The notes under the pieces were generated by a model. The model did no database searches. It worked only from the letters and a program-made list of their open reading frames with translations, and was not told the DNA's origin. Below, piece by piece: positions 17,207-26,603 of a DNA stretch of 64,000 bases. Every line of letters begins with the position of its first letter. Position 1 is the first letter of the stretch. The stretch spans positions 310,001-374,000 of the forward strand of contig CAWCON010000001.1 of the NCBI GenBank assembly GCA_963797185.1, given 5' to 3'. Source of the DNA: CAWCON01 sp963797185 (lineage in GTDB: Bacteria > Patescibacteriota > Saccharimonadia > Saccharimonadales > UBA4665). The translations under genes were made by a program, and so were the position numbers.

Positions 17207-17236
17207 TTTACAAATCCTATACGCGCGTGATACGAT
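17207..17236 (+). promoter_or_regulatory. Candidate promoter of tatA-tatC
   Basis: TTTACA (17207-17212) and TACGAT (17231-17236) are 18 bases apart. A GAGAGGG ribosome-binding site follows before ATG 17264. Confidence 0.45.
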
Positions 17237-17263
17237 ATGGATGACAAATAAGAGAGGGAATCT

Positions 17264-17482
17264 ATGTTATTTCAAAATTTAGGACTTCTAGACTTAGACA
17301 CACCAGCGTTGGTTATCATTCTAGCGATAGTTTTATTATTATTCGGTGGGAAAAAGTTGCCACAACTTTCACGTAGTCTCGGCGAATCAATGAAAGAGCT
17401 TCGCAAAGGAGTAAATGGTGACGTAAATGAAAACAAAACATCGACAGAAAAACAAGCGGGCGACAAGGATCCAATCGCTTAA
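17264..17482 (+). CDS. tatA: Twin-arginine translocase subunit TatA
   Basis: This 72-aa protein has an N-terminal membrane helix, the FGGKKLPQL hinge and an amphipathic helix (SLGESMKELRKGV), which are the TatA/E signature. It forms the variable-size pore of the Tat pathway that exports folded proteins. It overlaps tatC by 56 bases, so the two are surely co-expressed. No separate tatB is present, as in minimal TatAC systems. Confidence 0.92.
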   Translation: MLFQNLGLLDLDTPALVIILAIVLLLFGGKKLPQLSRSLGESMKELRKGVNGDVNENKTSTEKQAGDKDPIA

Positions 17483-18389
17483 TCCTGAGCATAGATTACC
17501 CTTTGTTGAGCATCTATACGAATTAAGGACACGACTTCTCTACGTAGTAGGGTGTGTGTTGATTGTGTCTGTTCTGGCGTATTTTATTCAAGAACAATTG
17601 GTTGATTTTTTATTGCGCCCTGCTCACAATCAGCAGTTTATCTATACTTCGCCTGGAGGTGGGATTGGATTTCTTTTTGAGGTCTGTACTTACACCGGTA
17701 TTATCGTTAGCGTTCCGGTGATTATCTATAATGTACTTGAATTCCTTGCCCCTATAATCCATAAAAACGCGAAACGGTTTATATTACGTTGCTGTTTTAT
17801 CTCAGGTTTGCTGGGCATCATTGGCTTTATATTCGGTTATTACTTAGGCCTGCCTTTGGCGTTGCACTTCCTCGGCAATCAATTTACTACAAAACAGATC
17901 CATCCGCTTTTTACTATCCAGGAGTACATGAGCTTTGTAACTATTTATCTTGTTGGCTCAGTACTACTTTTTCAAATTCCTCTTGTAGTTTTGCTTATCA
18001 ATAGGTTGAAACCACAACCACCTAAGAGATTCTTTAAACTCGAGAGATACGTTATCGTTGCTTCTTTTGTTATCGCTATGGTTATGGCGCCGACCACTAA
18101 TATTCTCAATCAGCTGGTTATAGCCATTCCTATCATTCTGCTTTATCAATTGGGTATAATCTTCGTCTTAATACAAAACCAAAGAAAACGTCGTCCGAAG
18201 AAGGTGGTTGAGTTGCTTAAGCAGGACCGAGCGATTCAGGCAGAAAGACTACAGCGTCGGATGAAAGCGCAGGTTGTGCACGAACAGCCGCCTCCTCAGC
18301 AGGTACCGGAGACCCCGTCATTCAGTCAGCCTTCTCCTTCTCGCTTCTCGATGAATCGACGTGGACAACCGAATATTGGTTACATGTAA
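17427..18389 (+). CDS. tatC: Twin-arginine translocase subunit TatC
   Basis: This 320-aa protein has six membrane helices and the TatC start motif RLPFVEHLYELRTR, whose glutamate helps bind the signal peptide. The PxxxYxxxxFLAP-like segment (PVIIYNVLEFLAP) is also present. A long basic and Pro/Gln-rich tail (about residues 250-320) is larger than in standard TatC. It starts inside tatA. The downstream gene at 18485 encodes a Tat-signal-like peptide. Confidence 0.92.
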   Translation: MKTKHRQKNKRATRIQSLNPEHRLPFVEHLYELRTRLLYVVGCVLIVSVLAYFIQEQLVDFLLRPAHNQQFIYTSPGGGIGFLFEVCTYTGIIVSVPVIIYNVLEFLAPIIHKNAKRFILRCCFISGLLGIIGFIFGYYLGLPLALHFLGNQFTTKQIHPLFTIQEYMSFVTIYLVGSVLLFQIPLVVLLINRLKPQPPKRFFKLERYVIVASFVIAMVMAPTTNILNQLVIAIPIILLYQLGIIFVLIQNQRKRRPKKVVELLKQDRAIQAERLQRRMKAQVVHEQPPPQQVPETPSFSQPSPSRFSMNRRGQPNIGYM

Positions 18390-18484
18390 TTCAGGGCAGA
18401 GTCTACTCAAGAACATCTCTTGACAACTGGGTTAATCTAGCATAAGCTGGTTAAGTAAACCATAAAAATAAAAAGGTATAAAAA

Positions 18485-18685
18485 ATGAAACAGGTAACTC
18501 CATTGCAGTCTATGTTGCAGCGTGAGGTTTCTCGACAAGAATTCCTCACAATGGCCGGTCTCGGCGTAGTCTCCCTCATGGGACTATCATCGATAATTAA
18601 ATTCCTTACAGGGAAAAATCATCTACAGCAAAGCCAACTTTCGTCAGACTCCAAGGGCTACGGATCAAGCGCTTACGGTCGCTAA
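18485..18685 (+). CDS. Small protein with Tat-signal-like N-terminus
   Basis: This 66-aa protein contains VSRQEFLTMAGLGVVSLMG, the shape of a Tat signal (S-R-R-x-F-L-K then a moderately hydrophobic stretch) but with Gln replacing the second Arg. Its short remainder is polar and ends in a GYGSSAYGR tail. It sits 95 bases after tatC. It may be a Tat substrate, a signal-anchored small protein or a Tat accessory factor. No enzyme domain fits in it. Confidence 0.6.
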   Translation: MKQVTPLQSMLQREVSRQEFLTMAGLGVVSLMGLSSIIKFLTGKNHLQQSQLSSDSKGYGSSAYGR

Positions 18686-18695
18686 TAGAAATTGT

Positions 18696-18725
18696 CGGTA
18701 AAAAATACTTTGCCGCCTGTTTTTT
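18696..18725 (+). terminator. Possible terminator after the tat cluster
   Basis: CGGTAAA and TTTGCCG pair (one G-U) around a 6-base loop. A T-run begins 4 bases later. The gap between stem and T-run makes it imperfect. Confidence 0.4.
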
Positions 18726-18791
18726 AGGTGTAGCGTAGCTATAGCCGGTTTTTTGTATTGTTAGTGTTGCGGCCAAGATTGTGCCGTGGCT

Positions 18792-18820
18792 TTGTGTCAA
18801 TTAGATAAAGTCGCTACACT
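18792..18820 (+). promoter_or_regulatory. Promoter of metG, implying a leaderless mRNA
   Basis: TTGTGT (18792-18797) and TACACT (18815-18820) have a 17-base spacer. The ATG of metG is only 6 bases beyond the -10 box. Confidence 0.6.
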
Positions 18821-18826
18821 ATTAAT

Positions 18827-20272
18827 ATGAATTATTATATAACCACCTCAATTCCTTACGTAAATGGTCCCCCTCATTTAGGGCATGCTCTTGAATTTGT
18901 TATGGCTGATGTCCTAGCACGTGCTGCTCGGCAAGATGGGAAACCGGTTATTCTAAGTACCGGAACTGATGAGCATGGCACGAAAAATGAACAGAAAGCA
19001 GCCAGTCTTGGGATGTCACCCCAAGAATTTGTTGATAAAATGAGCAAAGAGTTTAAAGACCTTCAGCAGTTACTAAATATTAGCTCAGATCGCTTTATTC
19101 GGACAACAGACCCATCGCATGAACGCTTAGCGCAGTTGATCTGGCAGAACATGGCGAAGGATATTTACAAGACAAACTACAAAGGCTGGTACGACGTTAA
19201 GCAAGAGGAGTTTGTTCCTGAAGCCCAAGCCGATCCAGAACGGATGAAACCTGATCATCCTCAGGCGTATCAAAGAATTGAAGAAGAAAACTATTTTTTT
19301 CGTCTCAGTAACTACACCGCCCAAGTTCTTGAGGCTATAGAATCAGACAGTTTAAAGATTGTACCAAAGACAAAACGTAATGAAATTCTGGCATTACTGA
19401 AAGAGGGACTCGATGATATAAGCATCTCCCGACCTAAGGAAAAGCTTGATTGGGGTATTCCAGTACCTGGCGATGACACGCAGGTAATGTACGTCTGGTT
19501 TGAGGCATTGATGAATTATATTACGGTACTTGGTTATCCTGACCAGGAAGATTTTAAATTGTTCTGGCCAGCAAATGTTCAGATTATCGGAAAAGATATT
19601 ATTCGATTTCACGCTGCAATATGGCCAGCAATGTTATTCAGTTTAAACTTGCCCTTATTAAAAATGCTGTATGTTCATGGGTTTATAAGTGTTGAAGGCC
19701 AAACTATGAGTAAAAGTCTTGGGAATGGTATCCACCCCAAGGAAATTGTCGATAAGTATGGTGTAGATGCATATCGTTATTATTTCCTGCGGCATATATC
19801 AAGCTATGGTGACGGTGATTTTAGTTGGCAAGCTTTTGAAGATACCTACAATAACGAACTAGCTAACGAACTAGGTAATGCGGTTCAACGGACTGTGGCT
19901 ATGATTGAGCGCTATCAGAAGAGTGAAGTCGGGGAATTGCCCGAACCGACGTTTGATCTGGCTCAGGTCCATAAAGCAATTTTTGACTGTCGGTTTGACT
20001 TTGCATTGGAACAAATCTGGGAACAGGTTCGAGCTCTCAATCAATATATTGATGAGAAAAAACCGTGGCATCTGGCGAAAAACGGAGACAAAGACGAACT
20101 CCGTACAGTATTGGCGTACCAAGTCTGCCAACTTTGCAGTATCGCTACTGCTTTGATACCATTTCTACCTGATACCGCTGCCAAAATTCAGGCTATTTTT
20201 GCTAATCCTACTGTGCAGGTCACAGGGCAGGTGTTATTTCCTAAGACTGATAAACCACATGAAGCAGTCTAA
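18827..20272 (+). CDS. metG: Methionyl-tRNA synthetase
   Basis: This 481-aa enzyme charges tRNA-Met. It has the class I HIGH motif (PHLGHAL), the GTDEHGTKNE connective segment and a KMSKS equivalent that reads TMSKS. The CxxC zinc knuckle of the longer MetG type and the C-terminal tRNA-binding domain are both missing, so it is the compact form. It is transcribed from its own promoter and overlaps tatD by 14 bases. Confidence 0.95.
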   Translation: MNYYITTSIPYVNGPPHLGHALEFVMADVLARAARQDGKPVILSTGTDEHGTKNEQKAASLGMSPQEFVDKMSKEFKDLQQLLNISSDRFIRTTDPSHERLAQLIWQNMAKDIYKTNYKGWYDVKQEEFVPEAQADPERMKPDHPQAYQRIEEENYFFRLSNYTAQVLEAIESDSLKIVPKTKRNEILALLKEGLDDISISRPKEKLDWGIPVPGDDTQVMYVWFEALMNYITVLGYPDQEDFKLFWPANVQIIGKDIIRFHAAIWPAMLFSLNLPLLKMLYVHGFISVEGQTMSKSLGNGIHPKEIVDKYGVDAYRYYFLRHISSYGDGDFSWQAFEDTYNNELANELGNAVQRTVAMIERYQKSEVGELPEPTFDLAQVHKAIFDCRFDFALEQIWEQVRALNQYIDEKKPWHLAKNGDKDELRTVLAYQVCQLCSIATALIPFLPDTAAKIQAIFANPTVQVTGQVLFPKTDKPHEAV

Positions 20273-21098
20273 CGAGGGTGCAAAAGTTACTTCAGAAGTA
20301 TCTGATGAAATAAAACAACGGAATCAAACTGAACTGGTTGACACTCATTGTCACATCCAATTTGAAGATTACGGGCTGCCATCCGATCAGGTTATTACTG
20401 AAGCAACGTCGGCCGGTGTAACCCGGCTTCTGTCTGTCGGCTGTACGCTTAAGGATAGTAGATTAGCGGTCGAGTTAGCGGCTCGTCAACATCGTATTTG
20501 GGCGGCAATCGGCTTACACCCCCATGAGGCGCAGCACTATGTTGATGCGAAGGTAAAGTTAAATGAATTTGACGAACTAGCGGTAAAGCCAAAAGTGGTA
20601 GCAATTGGCGAGTGTGGTCTCGACTATTTTTACACCTATTCACCGAAGCCTTCCCAAAAGAAAATCTTAGAACACCAGATAGAACTAGCGCAGTCTAATA
20701 ATCTGCCGTTAATATTTCATGTCCGTGAGGCGTTTGATGATTTCTGGGAAATATTTGATCGTTATAGCAATGTCAAAGGGGTTGTTCATAGCTTTACTGG
20801 CACGGAAAAGCAACTTCAGCAGGTTATTGAACGCGGTCTCTATATTGGACTCAACGGTATCGTTACATTCACAAAAAATCCAGAACAAATAGCCACAATT
20901 AAAAAGGTGCCACTCGATAAATTGGTTTTAGAGACTGATGCGCCGTTCTTGACCCCCACTCCCTACCGTGGTACAATCAATGTGCCTAAATTTATAAATG
21001 TGATCGCAGACTTTCTAGGTCAGCTACGACAAGAGAGTTTCGATGTGGTTGCCTTAACTACAACGCAGAACGCGTTAAAACTATTTGATTTGGAGTAA
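20259..21098 (+). CDS. tatD: TatD-family metal-dependent DNase
   Basis: This protein of about 279 aa is a TIM-barrel hydrolase. Metal ligands are visible in VDTHCHIQFED, IGECGLDYF, PLIFHVREAFDD, VVHSFTG and LETDAPFL. The ATG at 20259, inside the metG end, is chosen; the frame is open earlier from 20199 but within metG. The metG-tatD order is common in bacteria. The family acts as DNA/RNA exonucleases or D-aminoacyl-tRNA deacylase-like enzymes; the exact role is unproven. Confidence 0.9.
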   Translation: MKQSNEGAKVTSEVSDEIKQRNQTELVDTHCHIQFEDYGLPSDQVITEATSAGVTRLLSVGCTLKDSRLAVELAARQHRIWAAIGLHPHEAQHYVDAKVKLNEFDELAVKPKVVAIGECGLDYFYTYSPKPSQKKILEHQIELAQSNNLPLIFHVREAFDDFWEIFDRYSNVKGVVHSFTGTEKQLQQVIERGLYIGLNGIVTFTKNPEQIATIKKVPLDKLVLETDAPFLTPTPYRGTINVPKFINVIADFLGQLRQESFDVVALTTTQNALKLFDLE

Positions 21099-21101
21099 AA
21101 T

Positions 21102-21557
21102 ATGCTTGGCGGAACAACTAAGAAAGACCTTACGGAATCGAGGCACTCAGGCGAACAACCGATTGTACACGAACGGCTGGGAACTCTTGCTAACGCTAAA
21201 TTACTGGCAGGTCACGCTATGTATTACGCCTACGGCCTAAATCCACTACTTATTGACCCCACGATTAATCATGAAGTTAAGGTTCCACAACCAACCGCTG
21301 TTAACTATCCCGCTGAACAACATTCCACCGAGCAGCCAAATTATAATTATCAAACACAGCAAAGTATTGAACGTCCCGTATCAGTTGTAACTGCTTCTCA
21401 GACCGCAAACGTTGCTGCCTCTCAGACGGTAATGAGTCCTGTGCAAGGGGTGCCGACTTCAATTTCAGCGCCAGAAGTAGTTCACTATAATGTGCCTGAC
21501 ATTATGGCAAAAATTGACACCTTGTACACTCAAGAACAGATGGGGAGACAACTGTGA
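21102..21557 (+). CDS. Hypothetical protein, Gln/Pro-rich
   Basis: This 151-aa protein is not recognised. A short conserved-looking helix (ERLGTLANAKLLAGHAMYYAYGLNP) is followed by a disordered stretch rich in Gln, Pro and Val, and a final amphipathic helix. It starts 3 bases after tatD, and its stop overlaps the GTG of the next gene. It therefore belongs to the metG-tatD unit and probably works with its neighbour. Confidence 0.6.
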   Translation: MLGGTTKKDLTESRHSGEQPIVHERLGTLANAKLLAGHAMYYAYGLNPLLIDPTINHEVKVPQPTAVNYPAEQHSTEQPNYNYQTQQSIERPVSVVTASQTANVAASQTVMSPVQGVPTSISAPEVVHYNVPDIMAKIDTLYTQEQMGRQL

Positions 21558-21919
21558 AATTACTGAGTTCATTCAAGGCACAGCGAGCGACTGATCGCTT
21601 GACGCTGCTTTACCGGAATCTAATCCGGCGTGAAGCTAAAATTGGTGGTGAACTGTTTTCAAAGATTGCCCCAGGCGGCCGCCGCGAATTCTTCTGTCTT
21701 GATGAGCGAACCTGGATATGGCATGAAGAGTGGGTTGATAAAACTGGTCAAAGAAAAGTAGTCACCACTCGTTATGACATTCGACCCAATGGGATCTTGA
21801 AAGCCCAGGATGGTCAAGGATATCGCTATATTGAAGTTGACGAGGCAAGGAACCTCTACAGTGCCATCTGCTTGTATAATCAACGAGTAAGCACTGAACT
21901 TTATGGTGTTACCGCGTAG
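21554..21919 (+). CDS. Hypothetical protein, coupled to the preceding gene
   Basis: This 121-aa protein starts at GTG 21554 in a 4-base overlap with the previous stop. It is compact and globular-looking, with many aromatic residues (LDERTWIWHEEWVD) and a YDIRPNGILKAQDGQGYRYIEVD strand pattern. No known motif is seen. Close coupling to 21102-21557 suggests a complex. Confidence 0.65.
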   Translation: MKLLSSFKAQRATDRLTLLYRNLIRREAKIGGELFSKIAPGGRREFFCLDERTWIWHEEWVDKTGQRKVVTTRYDIRPNGILKAQDGQGYRYIEVDEARNLYSAICLYNQRVSTELYGVTA

Positions 21920-21958
21920 CTCACCGTCGTTAATCTCAACTATAATTCTCCTCGTACC

Positions 21959-23107
21959 ATGAAGCAGCTAATTTATTTAGATTATGCCGCGGCCACCCCT
22001 CTTGATGACAGCGTGCGTGAGTGTATGGAACCATATTTACAAGCTAATTTTTATAATCCATCAGCTCAATACGAAAAAGCTCGCCAGGTTAAGGTAGATC
22101 TCGAGAAAGCAAGAACAGACATTGCTTCACTACTTGGTACAAAACCTTCTGAGATTGTCTTTACGGCCGGTGGTACGGAGGCGAATAACCTGGCTATTCG
22201 TGGAGTTATGGAACAGTTTGAAGGTGCAAACCTTGTTGTGAGTGCGATTGAACACGAATCGGTGCTCGAATCTGCGAAAAGATACTCTCACGCGTTAGCA
22301 CCGGTCCTTGCAGACGGCACAGTTGATGTCGATCAATTACTCCGTCTTGTTAATGACAAAACAGTGCTCGTCAGTGTCATGTATGCGAATAACGAAGTTG
22401 GAACTGTCCAACCGATTAGAGTTATTGCACAGGCCCTCAGAGAGATTGAGCAAAATCGTTACAAGAAAAATCCTCAAACCTCGCTGCCATTATACTTTCA
22501 CATTGACGCTTGTCAGGCAGCTGGATTTCTTGATTTACATAGCTCACGGCTCGGCATTGACCTTATGACCATCAATGGGGGGAAAATTTACGGTCCTAAA
22601 ATGAGTGGAGCATTATTTATTGACGGTCGTGTTAAGTTGATGCCGCAAATCGTTGGTGGTGGCCAAGAACATTCTTATCGGAGCGGAACAGAAAACGTAG
22701 CTGGTAGTATTGGTTTGGCGACTGCTCTAGGCCTTGTACAAAGAGACCGGAAAGAGGAAAGCCGACGACTAGCTGAGCTGCAGTTACTTTTCATGAAATT
22801 ACTGACAGAGCGTATTTCCTCAGTTCAATTTAACGGTTCACTCAAACGCCGATTGCCTAACAATGTTCATGTCACTATTCCGCAGCAAGACAATGAGCGG
22901 TTACTCTACCTCTTGGATGAGGCAGGCATTATGGCGGCAGCTGGATCTGCCTGCAGTGCGAGTTCGAAAGAACCCTCTCATGTTTTAAAAGCGATGGGAT
23001 ATGATGATGCCTACGCTCAGGCTTCATTACGGTTTACGCTTGGCAGATCAACTACCGAGGACGATCTCCGTATTACTACCGAAGTATTAGCAAACTTGGT
23101 AGCCTAA
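21959..23107 (+). CDS. Cysteine desulfurase (NifS/IscS family)
   Basis: This 382-aa PLP enzyme removes sulfur from cysteine. It shows the N-terminal YLDYAAATPL, the GGTEANNLAI segment, the catalytic lysine in TINGGKIYGPK, and the persulfide cysteine in GSACSASS. No IscU scaffold is nearby. MnmA is encoded in the same window, so sulfur supply for tRNA thiolation is the likely role. A TATAAT at 21941-21946 lies 12 bases before the ATG. Confidence 0.92.
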   Translation: MKQLIYLDYAAATPLDDSVRECMEPYLQANFYNPSAQYEKARQVKVDLEKARTDIASLLGTKPSEIVFTAGGTEANNLAIRGVMEQFEGANLVVSAIEHESVLESAKRYSHALAPVLADGTVDVDQLLRLVNDKTVLVSVMYANNEVGTVQPIRVIAQALREIEQNRYKKNPQTSLPLYFHIDACQAAGFLDLHSSRLGIDLMTINGGKIYGPKMSGALFIDGRVKLMPQIVGGGQEHSYRSGTENVAGSIGLATALGLVQRDRKEESRRLAELQLLFMKLLTERISSVQFNGSLKRRLPNNVHVTIPQQDNERLLYLLDEAGIMAAAGSACSASSKEPSHVLKAMGYDDAYAQASLRFTLGRSTTEDDLRITTEVLANLVA

Positions 23108-23135
23108 GAAACAGGCGCTATACTTAAGCGTAGTT

Positions 23136-23969
23136 ATGCTTAAGCGTATACGCTGTTTGTTTGCTCTGGCTCTCTTAATTGTTGCTAGCCAGTTACTAGT
23201 TTCTGCCCGAGGGGTGGCAGCTCAGTCAGTGGTTCAAAGTTATCAAACTGGTTCATCATTGCAACCTGGTCTGATAGTGCAACTTAAAAACAATAGTGAC
23301 ACCGTTGTGCCGCTGAGCGAAAACAATATTGCAAAGATGTTTGGGGTAGTGGTAAATCCCAGTGATGCGACCGTCTCGTTGTCCAGTAGCACTAACGCTA
23401 ATCAAGCTTTTGTGGCTACCACTGGCGATTACACCGTACTGGTGAGCAATCAGGCTGGTCCAATCTTTACTGGTGACTATGTGACAATATCTTCATTAGA
23501 AGGTATTGGCATGAAAGCTGGCACAACAAACTCAATTGTGCTTGGAAAAGCACTGAGTTCATTCACTGGCAGCGCTGATAGTATTAATACGACCCAGCTT
23601 AAAACTAGCTCAGGTAAAACTACAACAGTTTACCTCGGACTTATTACTGTCAGTATTAATGTTACTCGTAACCCATTACTGCAAAATAGTAAACCCGACC
23701 TGCCGAGTTTCTTGCTGATAGCCGGCCAAAATGTTGCGAATGGACCAGTCAGCAGTACTAAAATATATCTTGCTTTACTGGTTTTAGTAATCAGCGCATT
23801 GATTGCCGGTAGCATGCTTTATGCTGGGGTGAGAAGTAGTATTATCTCGGTCGGTCGCAACCCGCTTTCGAAACATACAATTTTTAGAAGCATGTTCCAG
23901 GTGACATTGACAAGCCTTATGGTTTTCATTATTGGTCTGTTTGCGGTATATTTACTTCTGAGGATCTAA
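23136..23969 (+). CDS. Secreted protein with degenerate ATP-synthase subunit-c-like C-terminus
   Basis: This 277-aa protein has a signal peptide (about 1-29), an extracellular domain of about 160 residues with no family I recognise, and two C-terminal membrane helices (about 209-231 and 251-275). The loop between them reads RNP (R241-P243) and is followed ten residues later by RSM, matching the loop and spacing of subunit c (RQP...RTTM). The acidic ion-binding residue expected in the second helix is absent: no Asp or Glu occurs after D188. It heads the F1-ATPase operon, 30 bases before the b-like gene. A canonical rotor function is unlikely. The homology to c is an inference. Confidence 0.6.
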   Translation: MLKRIRCLFALALLIVASQLLVSARGVAAQSVVQSYQTGSSLQPGLIVQLKNNSDTVVPLSENNIAKMFGVVVNPSDATVSLSSSTNANQAFVATTGDYTVLVSNQAGPIFTGDYVTISSLEGIGMKAGTTNSIVLGKALSSFTGSADSINTTQLKTSSGKTTTVYLGLITVSINVTRNPLLQNSKPDLPSFLLIAGQNVANGPVSSTKIYLALLVLVISALIAGSMLYAGVRSSIISVGRNPLSKHTIFRSMFQVTLTSLMVFIIGLFAVYLLLRI

Positions 23970-23999
23970 CATAAGCACATTAGTAGCGGTGGGATAGAA

Positions 24000-24620
24000 A
24001 TGACCAGTTTGTGGTTAATCGTCATAATCAGTTTCTTGGCTTTAGTCGCAGCGGCTTTTAGCTGGTTTGCACTGGAGCTTGCGAAACTCAATAAAGGATC
24101 GCGTAAATCGAATACTCCGTATCAGGAGTCAGCTGAACATGATGTTGAGCATATTTTTAATGACGAGTTCAGACAGGAGCTACGTAATCGTGGTCGTTTG
24201 CATTTTGAGAAAATTATTGGTGAGAATGCAATGTTCTTGCAACAAGATTTGCGTTTGACTACGTCACAGCTTAACGACTATATGAAGCAGGAGATTACTC
24301 GTAAACTTCAAGAGGAGTTTGCCAAATACGAACAATCGATCAATGATGCCAAGCAATTGGCTATGGACTCAATCCAAAAGACCAATGCTGCCGTAGAGGA
24401 GCAGCGACGTACCCTTAGTACTCAGGTTCAAAAGGAGTTCAATGACGAGAAGACTCGCCTTATTCAGGGTTTTGAGGCGAATATGGCCGGCATCGTTAAT
24501 CATTACGTATTGGCAGCGGTTGGTGATCAGATTGATTTAAATGACCAACTTGATTTTATCCTCAGTGACCTCGAGGCAAATAAACGGGCAATTATTGAGG
24601 ACATTGAGAATGGATCATAA
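24000..24620 (+). CDS. ATP synthase b-subunit-like protein
   Basis: This 206-aa protein has one N-terminal membrane helix and a long charged coiled coil rich in Glu, Gln and Lys, which is the layout of the peripheral stalk subunit b. Sequence identity to standard AtpF is low by eye. It overlaps the delta-like gene by 11 bases and lies in the F1 operon, which supports the call. Confidence 0.65.
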   Translation: MTSLWLIVIISFLALVAAAFSWFALELAKLNKGSRKSNTPYQESAEHDVEHIFNDEFRQELRNRGRLHFEKIIGENAMFLQQDLRLTTSQLNDYMKQEITRKLQEEFAKYEQSINDAKQLAMDSIQKTNAAVEEQRRTLSTQVQKEFNDEKTRLIQGFEANMAGIVNHYVLAAVGDQIDLNDQLDFILSDLEANKRAIIEDIENGS

Positions 24621-25119
24621 TGCTCCAGCTCCGACACTTCAACTTCCGGTCCAGGTAGTAGGGCCAGTTGACCTGAGTCGTTTAACGAGAGAGGTGGAAG
24701 CGATTAGCGATTTCCTCACTCAAACCGCTATTCGATCTCCCGGTACGACAATGAAATTACCGCGGACGAGCCGACTACTTGATGAATTTGCAACGGTGAA
24801 CAAGTTGAATTTATTGAAACCTGAGGATTGCAAGCAAGCAACAGAATTCCTAGGCCTCTTAAAAAAACGAGCCCCAGTGATACATATTAGCTTTGCATCT
24901 GATCCGTCTGCCAATTTTACTATTAAGTTAGTAACGTGGTTGCGAACTAATATTCATCCGGGCTTACTGCTTCGCATTGGGTTGGAACCCAGCATTGCAG
25001 CTGGCTGCATGGTCCGAACGTCTAACCACCAGTTTGACTTCAGTCTACGGAGGCATTTTGCGAATAATAATAAATTGTTGATCAGTTTATTCAGAGAGGG
25101 AGAAACGCCTAGCTCATGA
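24610..25119 (+). CDS. atpH: ATP synthase delta-subunit-like protein
   Basis: This protein of about 169 aa begins at ATG 24610 within the end of the b-like gene. The C-terminal part (GLEPSIAAGCMVRTSNHQFD, then SLRRHF) matches the end of subunit delta/OSCP, where the chain returns as a beta hairpin that binds subunit b. The N-terminal helical domain is shorter than usual. Its stop overlaps the alpha start (ATGA). Confidence 0.7.
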   Translation: MDHNAPAPTLQLPVQVVGPVDLSRLTREVEAISDFLTQTAIRSPGTTMKLPRTSRLLDEFATVNKLNLLKPEDCKQATEFLGLLKKRAPVIHISFASDPSANFTIKLVTWLRTNIHPGLLLRIGLEPSIAAGCMVRTSNHQFDFSLRRHFANNNKLLISLFREGETPSS

Positions 25120-26603
25120 GCAATAACCGCCATTTTGATCAACTTGTAGCTGCTGGACGACCGGTTGGTGAAGTTATTGCCGTCGACCGATTTCTCGTGC
25201 GGGTCAAAGGATTGCAACCAATTAATATCAAAGCGTTGGTTATGTTCGACGACGGTAGTAAAGGATTTGTCCAGCAAATTCGTGAAGACCATGTACTAGT
25301 ACTACATTTGGGATCAAAGAGCTTAAGTACGGGCATGACAGTTGTTGAGCAACATGAAGAGCTGGTAACGAAGGTTGGCAAGGATTACATTGGCCGTATT
25401 ATATCTGTCACTGGAGAACCGTTGGATGATAAAGGACCGATTGCTGCTGATGGTGTCTGGCCTATCTTTGCCGAAGCACCCATGTTATATAAGCGAGAAC
25501 TGCTCAATAAACAGCTTGAGACTGGTGTTAGCTTAATCGACACAGTGTTCCCGTTGGTCCGTGGACAGAGAATTGTGGTTATGGGGGATAGTAAATCGGG
25601 CAAGAGTACGCTGGTAACTCAGTTAGCAATCAATCAAAAGAATACAGACGTGGTTGTTATCTATGTCTTGATTGCTAAACGGCGTAGCGATGCCGATGAG
25701 TTAATTATGCGCTTAAGAGAAACAGATGCGCTTAAGACTTCAATCGTTGTTGTCTCAACGATGAGCGAATCGTTAGTTATGAGTTACTTAGCGCCGTATA
25801 TCGGCTGCTCACTTGGTGAATATTTATGGCAGAATTGTGACCGTGACGTCCTTGTTATTTATGATGATCTCACCAGTCACGCCCAAGCGTATCGTGAAAT
25901 AGCGCTGCTGTCAGGTACAAGCCCCGGTCGCGATTCATATCCTGGTGATATGTTTTATGCTCATTCCAGTTTACTAGAACGGGCTGGTAAAATAGCTGCT
26001 AATCATAAAACACTGACCGCGGTGCCGTTAGTGCTGACACCAGGCGGAGACATCACTGCCTATTTGCCAACCAATATTATGTCGATAACAGACGGTCAAT
26101 GGATACTTGATATGAAAATTTTTCGTGATACCCTTCGCCCAGCGTTGAGTGTAGGCTTGAGTGTAACGCGTGTCGGTGGCCGAGGACAAAATGCTCGTCA
26201 AAAGCTGCAAGGAGTACAAGTTCTTCAGGCTCTCAGTTTATATGACAGGGCTGAAGAGTTTGCCCACTTTGGCTCAGAATTAGCGCTTGAAGCTCAAAAA
26301 GATTTATCGCGCGGGAAGTATCTCTACTCACTATTCAATCAAAAACCTGGTGAAACATACGACATCATAGCTCAGCAATTGATGGTTGATATCATCTTGA
26401 ACATAGGCGACCAAGATAAAATTGATATCCAAATGCTCAAGACACATGCCCCGCAGTTGTCGGCCAAGGTTACTAGTGATCAGGACTTTACTAGGATTAG
26501 AGATGAGCTAAAAACACTTAGTTTAATGAAGCCGGTCGCCGCGGCTCCTGCCCCAGCTGCCGCACCCGCTCCAAATAATCCGGATAGTGGAGATAAAACA
26601 TGA
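25116..26603 (+). CDS. atpA: F1-type ATPase alpha subunit
   Basis: This 495-aa subunit carries the P-loop GDSKSGKS (157-164), a sequence unlike the usual GDRQTGKT. Conserved alpha segments are present: LAPYIGCSLGEY, YDDLTSHAQAYRE, PGRDSYPGDMFYAHSSLLERA and PTNIMSITDGQ. A Pro/Ala-rich tail of about 25 residues ends the protein. The gene overlaps both neighbours by 4 bases. It is a clear alpha but divergent in its nucleotide loop. Confidence 0.9.
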   Translation: MSNNRHFDQLVAAGRPVGEVIAVDRFLVRVKGLQPINIKALVMFDDGSKGFVQQIREDHVLVLHLGSKSLSTGMTVVEQHEELVTKVGKDYIGRIISVTGEPLDDKGPIAADGVWPIFAEAPMLYKRELLNKQLETGVSLIDTVFPLVRGQRIVVMGDSKSGKSTLVTQLAINQKNTDVVVIYVLIAKRRSDADELIMRLRETDALKTSIVVVSTMSESLVMSYLAPYIGCSLGEYLWQNCDRDVLVIYDDLTSHAQAYREIALLSGTSPGRDSYPGDMFYAHSSLLERAGKIAANHKTLTAVPLVLTPGGDITAYLPTNIMSITDGQWILDMKIFRDTLRPALSVGLSVTRVGGRGQNARQKLQGVQVLQALSLYDRAEEFAHFGSELALEAQKDLSRGKYLYSLFNQKPGETYDIIAQQLMVDIILNIGDQDKIDIQMLKTHAPQLSAKVTSDQDFTRIRDELKTLSLMKPVAAAPAPAAAPAPNNPDSGDKT

